Source of the DNA: Variovorax gossypii
GTDB taxonomy: Bacteria; Pseudomonadota; Gammaproteobacteria; Burkholderiales; Burkholderiaceae_C
Direction: 5' to 3'
NCBI RefSeq assembly: GCF_003965815.1
Contig: NZ_RXOE01000001.1
Coordinates: 1,302,001 to 1,366,000, forward strand
Length of the DNA: 64,000 nt
In this document: one piece after another, positions 8,182-16,864 of the stretch
How positions within the stretch are numbered: position 1 is the stretch's first letter
Layout: each line of letters begins with the position of its first letter
Program-made: the position numbers and the translations under genes
The notes under the pieces: model-generated
What the model was told of the DNA's origin: nothing
The model's database searches: none
What the model saw: only the letters and a program-made list of their open reading frames with translations

Positions 8182-8871
8182 AGCGTCGGTGACGGTGCAC
8201 CACGGATCGCTGCCGTCGTTGCCGTACACCGCCCCGATGCCCGCGGCTTGCAGCCGCTGCCGCGCCAGCGCCGGCAGGTCGGCCAGCCATTTGCCTTGCG
8301 CCGGCGCGGGCCGGAAGCAGGATGCGGCTTCGGGTGAATGCGCCTCGAAGGCGGCCTTGACCTCCGGCCCCACCTCGAAGGCCTTGGGACCGATGCAGGG
8401 GCCAAGCCAGGCAATGACGCGCGAACCGCCCTCGGCCTCGAAGGCCTTCGCGGTCTGCTCGAGCACCCCGCCCGCCAGTCCGCGCCAGCCGGCATGCGCT
8501 GCCGCCACGCGGTGGCCGGCTTCGTCGGTGAAGAGCACGGGAAGACAGTCGGCCACCATGATCGTGCAGGCCAGGCCTGCGGCAGTGGCGGTGCAGGCAT
8601 CGGCCGCGGTGCCGTCGCGCACCATGTCCTGTGCGGCATCGAGCGCGACCACGCCCGTGCCGTGCACCTGCTGCAGGAAGACCGGACGCGCGCCGACAGC
8701 GGTGCGAAGGCGATTCCGGTTCTCCGCCACATGCGCGGGCTCGTCGCCCACGTGGTCGCCGAGGTTGAAGCTGCGGTAGCGCCCCGTGGAAACACCGCCC
8801 TCGCGCGTGGTGCACACGGCCCGCACGTTCGGCGGCGCGGGCCACTCGGGCACGAGCCAGCGTGCATCCAT
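8113..8871 (-). CDS. pgeF: YfiH/PgeF family polyphenol oxidase / purine nucleoside phosphorylase
   Basis: A 252-residue protein of the YfiH (laccase-domain, DUF152) family, reported as a zinc purine nucleoside phosphorylase/adenosine deaminase and, as PgeF, as a peptidoglycan editing factor. Visible landmarks are TTREGGVSTGRYRSFNLGDHVGD, VFLQQVHGTGV, IMVADCLPVLFTD and AAAHAGWRGLAGGV, which carry the His/Cys metal ligands, and the typical end GRFAALVWKV. It starts at ATG 8871, 5 bases after the end of the zeta-GST gene, so the two are probably one transcript. Confidence 0.9.
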   Translation of the reverse strand: MDARWLVPEWPAPPNVRAVCTTREGGVSTGRYRSFNLGDHVGDEPAHVAENRNRLRTAVGARPVFLQQVHGTGVVALDAAQDMVRDGTAADACTATAAGLACTIMVADCLPVLFTDEAGHRVAAAHAGWRGLAGGVLEQTAKAFEAEGGSRVIAWLGPCIGPKAFEVGPEVKAAFEAHSPEAASCFRPAPAQGKWLADLPALARQRLQAAGIGAVYGNDGSDPWCTVTDASRFFSHRRDGVSGRFAALVWKV

Positions 8872-8876
8872 GGGCT

Positions 8877-9515
8877 TCAGGCTTCCGCGTCGGGCGCCTG
8901 CGAAGGCTGGGCGCGCTGGAAGGCCTCGTGCTCCATGCAGGCCTCGAAGGCGGCCATGGTGCGCGGCAGGCCGCTGAAGTCGCAGTCGAAGCGGCGGCCG
9001 TTGAAGATCTGCGGCACCAGGCAGCAGTCGGCCATGGTGGGCGTGTCGCCCCAGCAGTAGGTGCCGGCGGGGTACTGCGCGAGCTGGCGCTCGAAGGCCA
9101 TCAGGCCGTCGCGCACCCAGTGGCGATACCAGGCATTCTTGGCGTCCTCGTCGAGCTTCAGGTCCTTCACGAGGTACTTGAGCACGCGCAGGTTGTTGAG
9201 CGGGTGGATCTCGCAGGCGATCGACTGCGCCAGCGCGCGCACGTGGGCGCGGCCCACCGGATCGCTGGGCAGCAGCGGCGGCTCGGGATGCACTTCGTCA
9301 AGGTACTCGATGATGGCCATGGACTGCGAGAAACGCTCGCCCTCGTCCTCGAGCAGCGGCACGAGCCTGTCGGCGGAGATGGAGGCGAAGGGGCCGGTAC
9401 GGTGGTCGCCGCGCGCGATGTGCACGGGGATGTATTCGAAGTCGAGGCCCTTCAGGTTGAGGGCGATGCGCACGCGGAACGAGGCGGAGGAGCGGAAGTA
9501 GTTATGCAGCTTCAT
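8877..9515 (-). CDS. maiA: Zeta-class GST: maleylacetoacetate (or maleylpyruvate) isomerase
   Basis: A 212-residue zeta-class GST. The N terminus MKLHNYFRSSASFRVRIALNLKG carries the SS-(S/C)-x-RVRIAL signature with the catalytic serines; FSQSMAIIEYLDEVHPEPPLLP is the second glutathione-site motif. The enzyme turns maleylacetoacetate into fumarylacetoacetate (tyrosine/homogentisate route) or maleylpyruvate into fumarylpyruvate (gentisate route). An FAH-family hydrolase lies at 10599 on the other strand, which would do the next step of either route, but the two are not in one operon, so the substrate remains open. Confidence 0.88.
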   Translation of the reverse strand: MKLHNYFRSSASFRVRIALNLKGLDFEYIPVHIARGDHRTGPFASISADRLVPLLEDEGERFSQSMAIIEYLDEVHPEPPLLPSDPVGRAHVRALAQSIACEIHPLNNLRVLKYLVKDLKLDEDAKNAWYRHWVRDGLMAFERQLAQYPAGTYCWGDTPTMADCCLVPQIFNGRRFDCDFSGLPRTMAAFEACMEHEAFQRAQPSQAPDAEA

Positions 9516-9552
9516 GATTTCGCAAGCATAGCGCTCCCTCCATGGCGCAGCG

Positions 9553-10479
9553 TCACGAGCGGGCTATAGCCACCAGCACGCAGCGGAAGTCCAGCAGCGC
9601 GGCCTTCGGCGACGTGGTGGCGATGGCATCCCGCCACTCGTCGAGGATGCGGCGTGCGGCTTCTTCCTGGCGGGCGGCGATGCCGATGCGCCATGGCCCC
9701 AGGGTGCCGGGCTCTTCGCCCTCGCCGTGGTTGTGCCGGCCCTCGCCGTAAGGGCGCCCCTCGGAACAGGCGCGGCAGAGAATCTGCATGCTGGTCGTCC
9801 AGTTCTCGGCGCTCGCGTCGGCGGCCTCGAAGCGCCGGACCAGCGCCTCGATGTCTTCCTTCGTCGCGTCCTCGACCATGACCTCGTAGGTCGAGTAGTC
9901 GGAAGGAGCGATCAGCTCGAGCGCGTCGAACACCGGCACCTCGCGCTCGCCCCGCAGGCGGTAGCCGTTGGCCGCGCCGTCGTGCAGCACGAGGTCGCCA
10001 TAGCGGTGGCCGCTGTCAGGTGTGGGCACGTTGCGCAGGATGGCCCGTGCCGGGTCGATGCGGTCGGCCCACACCACTTCACTGGCCTCGTCGCCGTGCA
10101 CGCGGATGGGCGTGAGCCCGATGAAGAGGTCGACCGGCCCCTCGCCGTCCGGCACCTTGATGCCGTACTGCCGCCAGGCGTTGCGGGCGGCGTCCCAGTC
10201 TCCCAGCGCCGTGGCCGCGATGCCGAGGTTCCAGATGGCGCCCTCGTTGCGCGGATCGCATTGCACGGCGCGGGCATTGGCTTGCAGCGAGGCGGCCCAG
10301 TCGCCGCGGTACTTGTGGATGAGGCCGATGTTGTACCAGGGGGCCGACCAGTTCGGCAGCACCGCGCCGGCCTGGGCATAGGCCTCCAGCGCGCCGTCCT
10401 GGTCGCCCTCGTCGTCGAGGCGGCGACCTAGTTCGTTGAGCGCGTTGGCCTTGCCGGCCTTGCCGATTCGGATGGGCAT
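9553..10479 (-). CDS. Tetratricopeptide-repeat protein
   Basis: A 308-residue soluble protein with TPR units in the N-terminal third (NALNELGRRLDDEGDQDGALEAYAQAGAVLPNWSAPWYNIGLIHKYRGDWAASLQANARAVQCDPRNEGAIWNLGIAATALGDWDAARNAWRQYG, about residues 12-110), each with the W-LG-Y-A-P pattern. The remaining 200 residues are unassigned, with GHRYGDLVLHDGAANGYRLRGEREVPVFDALELIAPSDYSTYEV and a His/Glu patch GRHNHGEGEEPG. No signal peptide. ATG 10479 is preferred over the longer frame because the added residues are Arg/Pro-rich. Function unknown; TPRs suggest protein binding. Confidence 0.78.
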   Translation of the reverse strand: MPIRIGKAGKANALNELGRRLDDEGDQDGALEAYAQAGAVLPNWSAPWYNIGLIHKYRGDWAASLQANARAVQCDPRNEGAIWNLGIAATALGDWDAARNAWRQYGIKVPDGEGPVDLFIGLTPIRVHGDEASEVVWADRIDPARAILRNVPTPDSGHRYGDLVLHDGAANGYRLRGEREVPVFDALELIAPSDYSTYEVMVEDATKEDIEALVRRFEAADASAENWTTSMQILCRACSEGRPYGEGRHNHGEGEEPGTLGPWRIGIAARQEEAARRILDEWRDAIATTSPKAALLDFRCVLVAIARS

Positions 10480-10598
10480 GGTGGGAAATGAGGGGAATGG
10501 AGAAGGAATACGCCGCTCGGGCCGTCTATTGTGAGCCCCGCGCCTCTGGCACACTGCCGGTTTCCCGCCCAGGTTTCGTTGAAAAAGGACACGTCTCA

Positions 10599-11300
10599 AT
10601 GGCTTCCGAGTTCGTCTTCGCCCCGTCCCCCGCCGTCTCGGTGCCGGTGGCCGGCCAGTCCGCCCGCTTTCCGGTGCACCGCATCTACTGCGTGGGCCGC
10701 AACTACGAAGATCACGCCAAGGAAATGGGCTTCACCGGCCGCGAGCCGCCCTTCTTTTTCATGAAGCCCGCCGACGCGCTGGTGGTGGTCGACGCGGGCC
10801 AGACCGGCACCATGGCCTACCCCTCGCTCACGAAGAACCTGCACCACGAGATCGAACTCGTGGTCGCCATCGGCACCGGCGGCAGGAACATCGCCGCGGC
10901 CGACGCGCACAAGCACATCTACGGCTATGCGGTCGGCCTCGACATGACGCGCCGCGACCTGCAGAACGACATGAAGAAGCAGGGCCGCCCCTGGGACATC
11001 GGCAAGGGCTTCGAGCAGAGCGCGCCCATCGGCCCGATCGTGCCCGTGGCGCAGGCCGGCGACGCCGAGAAGGCCGAGATCTCGCTGCAGGTCAACGGCA
11101 CCGACCGCCAGCGCAGCAACGTGAGCAAGCTGATCTGGAACGTGGCCGAGACCATCGAGCACCTGTCGGCGGCCTGGGAGCTGCAGCCCGGCGACCTGAT
11201 CTACACCGGCACGCCCGAAGGCGTGGCCGCCGTGGTGGCCGGCGACACGCTCGTGGGCGAGGTCGCGGGCCTGCCGGCGCTGACCGTCAAGATCGTCTGA
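10599..11300 (+). CDS. Fumarylacetoacetate hydrolase (FAH) family protein
   Basis: A 233-residue FAH-fold enzyme. YCVGRNYEDHAKEMGF, PFFFMKPADALV, HHEIELVVAIG (metal ligands Glu/Glu in E-x-E), YAVGLDMTRRDLQ (Asp ligand) and PGDLIYTGTPEGVA match the short FAHD1/YcgM subgroup, which acts as acylpyruvase, fumarylpyruvate hydrolase or oxaloacetate decarboxylase. The start at ATG 10599 follows AAAGGA at a normal distance. It could work with the isomerase at 8877 in gentisate or related ring-cleavage routes. A Nudix gene follows 21 bases downstream. Confidence 0.88.
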   Translation: MASEFVFAPSPAVSVPVAGQSARFPVHRIYCVGRNYEDHAKEMGFTGREPPFFFMKPADALVVVDAGQTGTMAYPSLTKNLHHEIELVVAIGTGGRNIAAADAHKHIYGYAVGLDMTRRDLQNDMKKQGRPWDIGKGFEQSAPIGPIVPVAQAGDAEKAEISLQVNGTDRQRSNVSKLIWNVAETIEHLSAAWELQPGDLIYTGTPEGVAAVVAGDTLVGEVAGLPALTVKIV

Positions 11301-11321
11301 AGACGGCGGCCGGACCCATTC

Positions 11322-11873
11322 ATGCTCCTGCGCGTACCCATCAAGCATTGCAAGAACTGCGGCACCGCGGTGGTCTACCGCGTGCCGGACGACGGCGACA
11401 CCAAGCAGCGCGCCGTCTGCCCGGCCTGCCACACCATCCACTACGAGAACCCGCTGAACGTGGTCGGCACCATCCCCGTCCTGGGCGACAAGGTGCTGCT
11501 GTGCAAGCGCAACATCGAGCCGCGCTGGGGCAAATGGACGCTGCCGGCCGGCTTCATGGAACTCGAGGAAACCACCGCCCAGGGCGCGGCCCGCGAGACC
11601 GACGAGGAGGCCGGCGCGAACTTCGAGATCGAGGGCCTGTTCTCGGTGATCAGCGTGGTTCGCGTGGGCCAGGTGCACCTGTTCTACCGAGCGCGCCTGC
11701 TCGACGACAAGTTCGACCCGGGCCACGAGACCATCGAGGCGCGGCTCTTCACCGAGGAAGAGATTCCCTGGGACGAGATCGCCTTCCGCACGGTGCGCGA
11801 GACGCTCGAGCACTACTTCGAGGACCGGCGGAGCGGCAGCTTCGACCGCGTGCACGAGCTCAGCATCGTTTGA
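11322..11873 (+). CDS. Nudix hydrolase with zinc-ribbon N terminus
   Basis: A 183-residue Nudix protein. The N terminus carries a four-cysteine zinc ribbon (CKNCG ... CPACH). The Nudix box is complete, G-x5-E-x7-RE-x2-EE-x-G: it runs from GFMELEE to RETDEEAG, around residues 76-98. This arrangement is found in bacterial hydrolases of NAD-like and ADP-ribose-like compounds; the exact nucleoside diphosphate cannot be read from sequence. It is 21 bases after the FAH gene and 8 bases before creA, so all three may be one operon. Confidence 0.88.
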   Translation: MLLRVPIKHCKNCGTAVVYRVPDDGDTKQRAVCPACHTIHYENPLNVVGTIPVLGDKVLLCKRNIEPRWGKWTLPAGFMELEETTAQGAARETDEEAGANFEIEGLFSVISVVRVGQVHLFYRARLLDDKFDPGHETIEARLFTEEEIPWDEIAFRTVRETLEHYFEDRRSGSFDRVHELSIV

Positions 11874-11881
11874 CGAAATCC

Positions 11882-12370
11882 ATGAACAAGACACTTCGCG
11901 CCACCCTCCTGTGCGGCGCCAGCCTCGGCTTCGCGCTGGCGGCAGCGGCGGCCAGGGCCGAAACCGTGGGCGACGTCGACACCGCCTTCAAGCTCATCGG
12001 CCCCGACCACAAGATCGTGATCGAGGCCTACGACGATCCCAAGGTCAACGGCGTGACCTGCTATGTCTCGCGCGCCAAGACCGGCGGGCTGGCCGGCGCC
12101 TTCGGCGTGGCCGAGGACAAGGCCGAAGCCTCCATCGCCTGCCGCCAGGTCGGCCCGGTGAGCATCACGCAGCCGCTGCCCAAGCGCGAGGAGGTCTACA
12201 GCGAGCGGCTGTCGGTGCTCTTCAAGCGCCTGCGCGTGGTGCGCATGGTGGATGCCAAGCGCAACACGCTGGTCTACCTGACCTACTCCGACCTGCTGAT
12301 CGACGGCTCGCCCAAGAACAGCGTGACGGCGGTGCCCATCGACCGCGGCACGCCCATTCCGCTCAAGTAG
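11882..12370 (+). CDS. creA: CreA family protein
   Basis: A 162-residue exported protein. Signal peptide MNKTLRATLLCGASLGFALAAAAARA, then ETVGDVDTAFKLIGPDHKIVIEAYDDPKVNGVTCYVSRAKTGG and SIACRQVGPVSI. The phrase DPKV-GVTCY(V/L)SRAK-GG is the hallmark of CreA, a small periplasmic protein named for its place beside creBCD in E. coli and of unknown function. There is no creBCD here. Only two cysteines are present in the mature part, which could form one disulfide. A strong hairpin follows at 12379. Confidence 0.9.
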   Translation: MNKTLRATLLCGASLGFALAAAAARAETVGDVDTAFKLIGPDHKIVIEAYDDPKVNGVTCYVSRAKTGGLAGAFGVAEDKAEASIACRQVGPVSITQPLPKREEVYSERLSVLFKRLRVVRMVDAKRNTLVYLTYSDLLIDGSPKNSVTAVPIDRGTPIPLK

Positions 12371-12378
12371 CGCCATCC

Positions 12379-12411
12379 GGGCATCCGGGGCAGGCAATGC
12401 CCCGGATGCCC
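12379..12411 (+). terminator. Terminator-like hairpin after creA
   Basis: A perfect 14-base stem, GGGCATCCGGGGCA (12379-12392) with TGCCCCGGATGCCC (12398-12411), around a 5-base loop, 9 bases past the creA stop. No T-run follows, so it may act as a Rho-linked or 3'-stabilising hairpin rather than a textbook intrinsic terminator. Confidence 0.6.
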
Positions 12412-12544
12412 GATGCCCTCTTCACAGCCGGTTGCTCTTTCGCGCAGCGCCGGCGCGGCGGTTTGCTAGCATCGCCCGCATGGCGCGCCCCGCGCGTGCC
12501 GGTTTGCAGGAACCCTCCGCAACGAACCCGTTCGAACAGAGCCC

Positions 12545-13057
12545 ATGCACCTTCAGACTTTTGTTTTACGCACCGGCGCCATGGCGCTGCTCGCCGCGGG
12601 CCTCGCGGCCTGCTCCACCGTCGACCTCAACACGCCCTGGCCGGCGCCCCCGGCGGCCAAGCCACCGGTGCAGCAGCGCCCGGCGGCACTGTTCATCCGT
12701 CCCGCGAACGGCCCGACCATCGCCCGCTTCGACGGCGACCGCGTCAAGGGCATCGACATCGCCGGCAACCTCGGCGACCCGGTCGTCGCCTCGGCCGACG
12801 GCCGCGTGGTGTACGTGGGCGGCGAACTGCCGGCCTACGGCAACATGGTCATCGTCAAGCACAACGAGACCTTCCTCACGGCCTATGCGCACGTGCAGAC
12901 CATCCTGGTGAAGGAAAACGCCGTCGTCCGCCAGGGCGACAAGATCGCCGAGATGGGCCGCAGCAACGCCGACCGCGTGAAGCTGCGCTTCGAGATCCGC
13001 AAGAACGGCAGCCCGGTCGATCCCGAGCCGTATCTCAGCGGTCGCCTGATGCAGTAA
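12545..13057 (+). CDS. NlpD-like lipoprotein with degenerate LytM (M23) domain
   Basis: A 170-residue lipoprotein: signal with lipobox LAAC (Cys23), a Pro/Ala linker, then a LytM/M23 domain from about residue 50 (GDRVKGIDIAGNLGDPVVASADGRVVYVGGELPAYGNMVIVKHNETFLTAYAH ... LRFEIRKNGSPVDPEPYL). The zinc ligands of active M23 endopeptidases are lost: HxGxD reads VKGID and HxH reads RFEI. This is as in E. coli NlpD, which activates amidase AmiC instead of cutting peptidoglycan. NlpD's LysM domain is missing, so this is a short NlpD/EnvC-type activator candidate. It stands alone, with a terminator after it. Confidence 0.85.
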   Translation: MHLQTFVLRTGAMALLAAGLAACSTVDLNTPWPAPPAAKPPVQQRPAALFIRPANGPTIARFDGDRVKGIDIAGNLGDPVVASADGRVVYVGGELPAYGNMVIVKHNETFLTAYAHVQTILVKENAVVRQGDKIAEMGRSNADRVKLRFEIRKNGSPVDPEPYLSGRLMQ

Positions 13058-13099
13058 CGGCCGACGGGCCGACGGCCCGGCCGCACTCGCCGCCAATGA

Positions 13100-13129
13100 A
13101 AAAGCCCCCTTCCGGGGGCTTTTGTTTTT
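13100..13129. terminator. Bidirectional intrinsic terminator
   Basis: AAAAGCCCCC (13100-13109), loop TTCC, GGGGGCTTTT (13114-13123), then GTTTTTC. The A-run and T-run on both sides make it work for both the LytM lipoprotein gene on the plus strand and the lipoprotein gene that ends at 13195 on the minus strand. Confidence 0.9.
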
Positions 13130-13141
13130 CTTCCGCTTTTC

Positions 13142-13168
13142 CAGGGCGCCCGAATAACGGGCGCCCTG
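13142..13168 (-). terminator. Second strong hairpin in the convergent gap
   Basis: A perfect 11-base stem, CAGGGCGCCCG (13142-13152) with CGGGCGCCCTG (13158-13168), loop AATAA. It lies between the stop at 13195 of the minus-strand gene and the terminator at 13100. It has no T-run of its own, so it probably backs up that terminator or protects the 3' end. Confidence 0.6.
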
Positions 13169-13194
13169 CCTCCCTTCCTCCCTGTATCAGTCGG

Positions 13195-15114
13195 TCATTC
13201 GGCCGTGGTGTTGTCGCGAAGCACGATCTCGCGCCAGTTGCTGTCGTAGGTGCTGACGAACATGTTCCTGTAGTAGACCGAGCCCTGCGCCGGCAGGTTG
13301 AAGGTCTTCGATGCCGTGCCCGTTGCCGAGGGAGCGACATCGGCCCGGTCTGTCGCACCGGCCGAGGGGCCCGCCATCAGGTTCAGGAAGAACTGCGCGG
13401 CGAAGCCCGCGTTCAGGCCGGTGGCGCTGATGGCGAAATCGCTCCCGCCCACATAGGACGACAGGGCCGGCGTGGTCGAGAAGGCCGGGTAGCTGACCGC
13501 GGCGGTTTCGGCCAGCGTCAGCGGACGGCCATGGAAGCGGTGCCTGTAGATGATGTCGAAGCCGTTGAACTTGGCCACCGTCGTGCCGTCGCTCTCGTAG
13601 GCGGTGAAGGTGTACTCGGGCGTGGCGGGAAGCGCCGCGATCGCGCTGTCGCCCAGGCCGGCGTTCGGCAGGCCGGCGCAGTTCGAGGTCAGGTAGTAGT
13701 AGTTGTAGGTCGACGAGCCATCGATCGGCCACGCGCCACCACCCGAAGGACGCACGTGGCGCAGGCCGCCCGCGGGCAGGCCCGGGCCGGTGACGACCAC
13801 CGACGCGACGTTGCCGCTGTTGGAGGTGTTCGTGTCCTGGATCTCGAACTGCAGCGAGCTGCTCACGCAACCCGTCGCCTTCTCCTTGGTGGCGTGCATG
13901 TGCGGATTGATGTCCAGCACGCGCCCGTCGCCGCGCAGGCGCCACGCACCGTCCGTGCCCTTCACGATCTGCATGCCCTGCGTGTTGCTGAAGGCGATGC
14001 CGTTCTTGTCCTTGTGCGTGAACTCGACGTAGGCGCGCGGGCTCGTGTTGTTGGCGTCGATGGTGTAGTTGATGCGCTGGATCACCACGTCGGTGAAGCT
14101 CGCGCCCACGAGGCTGGTGTCGGTCGCCGTCTCGTTGGCGAACTGCGAGGCGCTGAGGTCGGAGAACCTGAAGCCGTAGGTGCCGGTGACGGGATTGGTG
14201 CCGTCGGTCATCAGCGACAGCAGCTGCGACGGCGCGGGCAGTCCGGTGGCGAACTTGCCCACGAAGTCCGCGAGCACCTTGCGGATCGCCACGATGTCGT
14301 CGGCCGCGGTGTCCATGCCGGAGCCGCTCATCGGCGCGGCGGCGGGCTCGGCCGCGGCCTTCACCGCCAGGTCGTCGGAGATCTGCTGCTGGGTGACGAT
14401 GTTGGTGATGGTCGCCACGTTGGTGGCCGGGTCGACGCTCACGCGCAGCACGTCCAGCGCCTTGTCCAGCGCGCTCGACAGCGGCGTGAAGGCGGTGCGC
14501 AGCAGGTCGATGCTGGCGTCCACGCCCATGGCCTGCAGCACCGGCAGCAGCTTGGCCTTGAGCGCGTCGGACTCGGCCTTGAGCTCGTCGGCCGAGAGCG
14601 AGGCGAACTCGCCGCCGTCGAAATACTGCGAGGCCAGCCGGCCGGCGATGTTGGCCACCACCAGGTCGGTCAGCGGCGTGATGTTGATGGTGCCGTTGAC
14701 GTCCGCCGCGGTCGCGGCCGAATGGATCACCACGCGCTCGCCGGCCACCGTGCCCTCGGCGCGGAAGACGAAAGGCGCGGTCATGCCGCTCACGTCGATC
14801 TTGTAGTTGCCGTCGACCAGCGGTTCGGTCTTGGTCGCGCCCTTGGCGTCCTTGACCGTGACGGTACCCACCAGCGGCAAACCGGAGGCCGCCGTGCCCG
14901 AAAACGTAACAGGCGCCGATGCGGCCGGCGGATCGCTGGCCGGCGGGTTGCTGCTACCGCCCGCGGCCGGGAAACCGGCGAAGCCGCCGCCTCCGCCACC
15001 ACCGCCGCCGCCACAGGCACCGAGCGAGATCAGGAGCGCCACCGCGCACGCGCAGCGCGTCGTCTTGAAGAAGGACCGGCCGGAGGCCGCTGGGGTCGCG
15101 AAGTTTGTATTCAT
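13195..15114 (-). CDS. Large poly-glycine-linker lipoprotein, unknown function
   Basis: A 639-residue lipoprotein: signal with lipobox LGAC (Cys34), directly followed by ten glycines and a Pro/Ser/Ala linker. The linker is coded by GGC/GGT triplets, so its length can drift without a frameshift. Residues about 68-130 look like a small beta-sandwich of the carboxypeptidase-regulatory kind (GLPLVGTVTVKDAKGATKTEPLVDGNYKIDVSGM). The central part is helical, and the C-terminal third has many Tyr/Asn-rich strands. There is no catalytic motif that I recognise. Similar GACGGGG proteins recur in Comamonadaceae genomes. It lies 121 bases downstream of the phospholipase-D gene. Confidence 0.8.
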   Translation of the reverse strand: MNTNFATPAASGRSFFKTTRCACAVALLISLGACGGGGGGGGGGFAGFPAAGGSSNPPASDPPAASAPVTFSGTAASGLPLVGTVTVKDAKGATKTEPLVDGNYKIDVSGMTAPFVFRAEGTVAGERVVIHSAATAADVNGTINITPLTDLVVANIAGRLASQYFDGGEFASLSADELKAESDALKAKLLPVLQAMGVDASIDLLRTAFTPLSSALDKALDVLRVSVDPATNVATITNIVTQQQISDDLAVKAAAEPAAAPMSGSGMDTAADDIVAIRKVLADFVGKFATGLPAPSQLLSLMTDGTNPVTGTYGFRFSDLSASQFANETATDTSLVGASFTDVVIQRINYTIDANNTSPRAYVEFTHKDKNGIAFSNTQGMQIVKGTDGAWRLRGDGRVLDINPHMHATKEKATGCVSSSLQFEIQDTNTSNSGNVASVVVTGPGLPAGGLRHVRPSGGGAWPIDGSSTYNYYYLTSNCAGLPNAGLGDSAIAALPATPEYTFTAYESDGTTVAKFNGFDIIYRHRFHGRPLTLAETAAVSYPAFSTTPALSSYVGGSDFAISATGLNAGFAAQFFLNLMAGPSAGATDRADVAPSATGTASKTFNLPAQGSVYYRNMFVSTYDSNWREIVLRDNTTAE

Positions 15115-15201
15115 GGATGGTCTTGTCTAGTGAAGGGGCAAACAAAAGAATCAACTCGTAACACGAGCGTTGCGATTCTTCTGGAGCCCCCTCCTGTCGA
15201 C

Positions 15202-15221
15202 CATCCTCTGTTTTGAGGATG
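15202..15221 (-). other. Small hairpin between two minus-strand genes
   Basis: CATCCTC (15202-15208) pairs with GAGGATG (15215-15221). It sits between the stop of the phospholipase-D gene (15236) and the start of the poly-Gly lipoprotein gene (15114). There is no T-run, so its role as terminator or leader structure is open. The rest of the 121-base gap shows nothing clear. Confidence 0.4.
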
Positions 15222-15235
15222 CGGGACGTGCCCGC

Positions 15236-16864
15236 CTAAAGCAGGCTCTCGGGTACCAGCGGCGCGAGCAGTTCGAGCTTCCACCTCGACCAGAAGTCCG
15301 TTTCGGGCTCCCGGTGCAGGATAGTGTCGGCCGCGTCGCCCGAGGCCGGGCTCACCCACTCGATGGCGCCCGTCGGGCCCAGCTGCAGCTGGTAGGCGCC
15401 GTCCAGCCGTATGAAGCCGATCAGGCTGGTGAGCTGCTGGGCGATCTGCGGGCTGAAGATGAAGATGCCGATCTCGGTGTTGTGCAGCATCGAGCGCGGA
15501 TCGAAGTTCATCGAGCCGATGAAGACGATCTTGCGGTCGATCACCGCCGACTTGCCGTGCAGCCGGCCGCTGGCCGAGCCGTACATGCCGAAGCGCTTCG
15601 TCTGCTCCACCCGCTTGGGACTGAGCTCGTAAAGCTCCACGCCCAGGCGCAGCATCTGCGAGCGGTAGCGGCGGTAGCCGATGTGCACCAGCGACTCGTC
15701 CGTGGCCGCCAGCGAATTGGTGACGATGGTGTAGCTCACGCCGTTGCCGCGCACGATGCGGATCGTCTCCATGCCGCCGCGCCCCGGAATCAGGTAGGGC
15801 GTGGTCTGCATGATCTCGTTCTCGGCGCCGCGCAGGTAGCGCTGCACGTTGTAGAGCACGCTGTCCTTCGACTCGTCGGCCGGCAGGCCGCGCGCCTCGT
15901 CGGTCGCTCCCAGCGCCTTGGCGGGCGGATCGGCGTACGCCTCGGCGCGCGCCCAGACCAACTTCAGCGCGCCGGCGTCGAGGTCCTTGGCCAGCGGGTT
16001 GTTGCCCAGCAGGTCGGTGGAGCCTGGCTCCTCGGGATGCAGCTGCTCGGGGCCGGTGGTCAGGCGATCGAAGCGATCGCGCAGCTGCCGCGGCGTCTCG
16101 CCGGTGGGCGGCACCAAAGACTCGATGGGATAGACGTACTGGCTGTTCCAGTACATGTCGAACAGCGAGGACAGCCTGGGCACCACCTCGCCGGCCACCA
16201 GCGTGTCGATGTCGATGAAGTTCGAGCCTCCGTCGCGCAGGAAATACTCGTTGGCCATGTTGCGCCCGCCCATCACGGCGATGGTGTTGTCCACCACGTA
16301 GAGCTTGTTGTGCATGCGGCGGTGCACGCGGTCGAAGTCGAGAATCGACCAGGCCCAGCGCGTGCCGAAGCGGTCGCGCCCGGCGGGAAACGGATTGAAG
16401 AGCCGCACCTCCACGTTCGGGTGCGAGGCGAAGCTGGTGAACAGCGGATCGGCGCCGGCGGTGTAGAGGTCGTCCACCAGCAGCCGCACGCGCACGCCCC
16501 GGTCGGCCGCGTCACGCAGGGCACGCAGCAGGTAGCGGCCGGTCTCGTCGTTCTGCACGAGGTAGTACTGCACGTCGATGGAGCGCTGCGCCCGGCGCGC
16601 GAGCTCGATGCGCGCATGCAGCGAGAACTGCGGCATCGGCAGCAGCCTGAACCCGCTCAGCGGCTCGCCGGGCGGCGCCGCCGCCTTCACCAGGCGGCCG
16701 AGCGTGGTTTCGGTTCCGTCGGCGATGGCCGCCGAGGGCTTGCGCGGCACTTCCGCCGGCAGTCCGGCGCAGCCCGCCAGGCACAGGGCCGCGAGGCCGA
16801 GCAGCAGCCATGCGAGCCATCGGACATGCGGTTTGTCGGATGTCCGGCGGCAGGAATTCGGCAT
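15236..16864 (-). CDS. Phospholipase D / cardiolipin synthase C-like lipoprotein
   Basis: A 542-residue protein with lipobox LAGC near residue 32 and two PLD domains. The HKD motifs are complete: HNKLYVVDNTIAVMGGRN in the N half and HGKSAVIDRKIVFIGSMN in the C half. Order, length and the SIDVQYYLVQNDETGRYLLRAL start match the ClsC/YmdC type cardiolipin synthase, which makes cardiolipin from phosphatidylglycerol plus phosphatidylethanolamine. ATG 16864 is chosen because it gives a normal lipoprotein signal; the frame stays open to 16945. Membrane-anchored, active site probably periplasmic. No ymdB-like partner is nearby. Confidence 0.87.
   Translation of the reverse strand: MPNSCRRTSDKPHVRWLAWLLLGLAALCLAGCAGLPAEVPRKPSAAIADGTETTLGRLVKAAAPPGEPLSGFRLLPMPQFSLHARIELARRAQRSIDVQYYLVQNDETGRYLLRALRDAADRGVRVRLLVDDLYTAGADPLFTSFASHPNVEVRLFNPFPAGRDRFGTRWAWSILDFDRVHRRMHNKLYVVDNTIAVMGGRNMANEYFLRDGGSNFIDIDTLVAGEVVPRLSSLFDMYWNSQYVYPIESLVPPTGETPRQLRDRFDRLTTGPEQLHPEEPGSTDLLGNNPLAKDLDAGALKLVWARAEAYADPPAKALGATDEARGLPADESKDSVLYNVQRYLRGAENEIMQTTPYLIPGRGGMETIRIVRGNGVSYTIVTNSLAATDESLVHIGYRRYRSQMLRLGVELYELSPKRVEQTKRFGMYGSASGRLHGKSAVIDRKIVFIGSMNFDPRSMLHNTEIGIFIFSPQIAQQLTSLIGFIRLDGAYQLQLGPTGAIEWVSPASGDAADTILHREPETDFWSRWKLELLAPLVPESLL

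Noticed and set aside
11911..15216. A 1101-residue plus-strand open frame
   Set aside because: It shadows creA and the LytM gene out of frame and then runs antisense through the poly-Gly lipoprotein gene; no recognisable domain.
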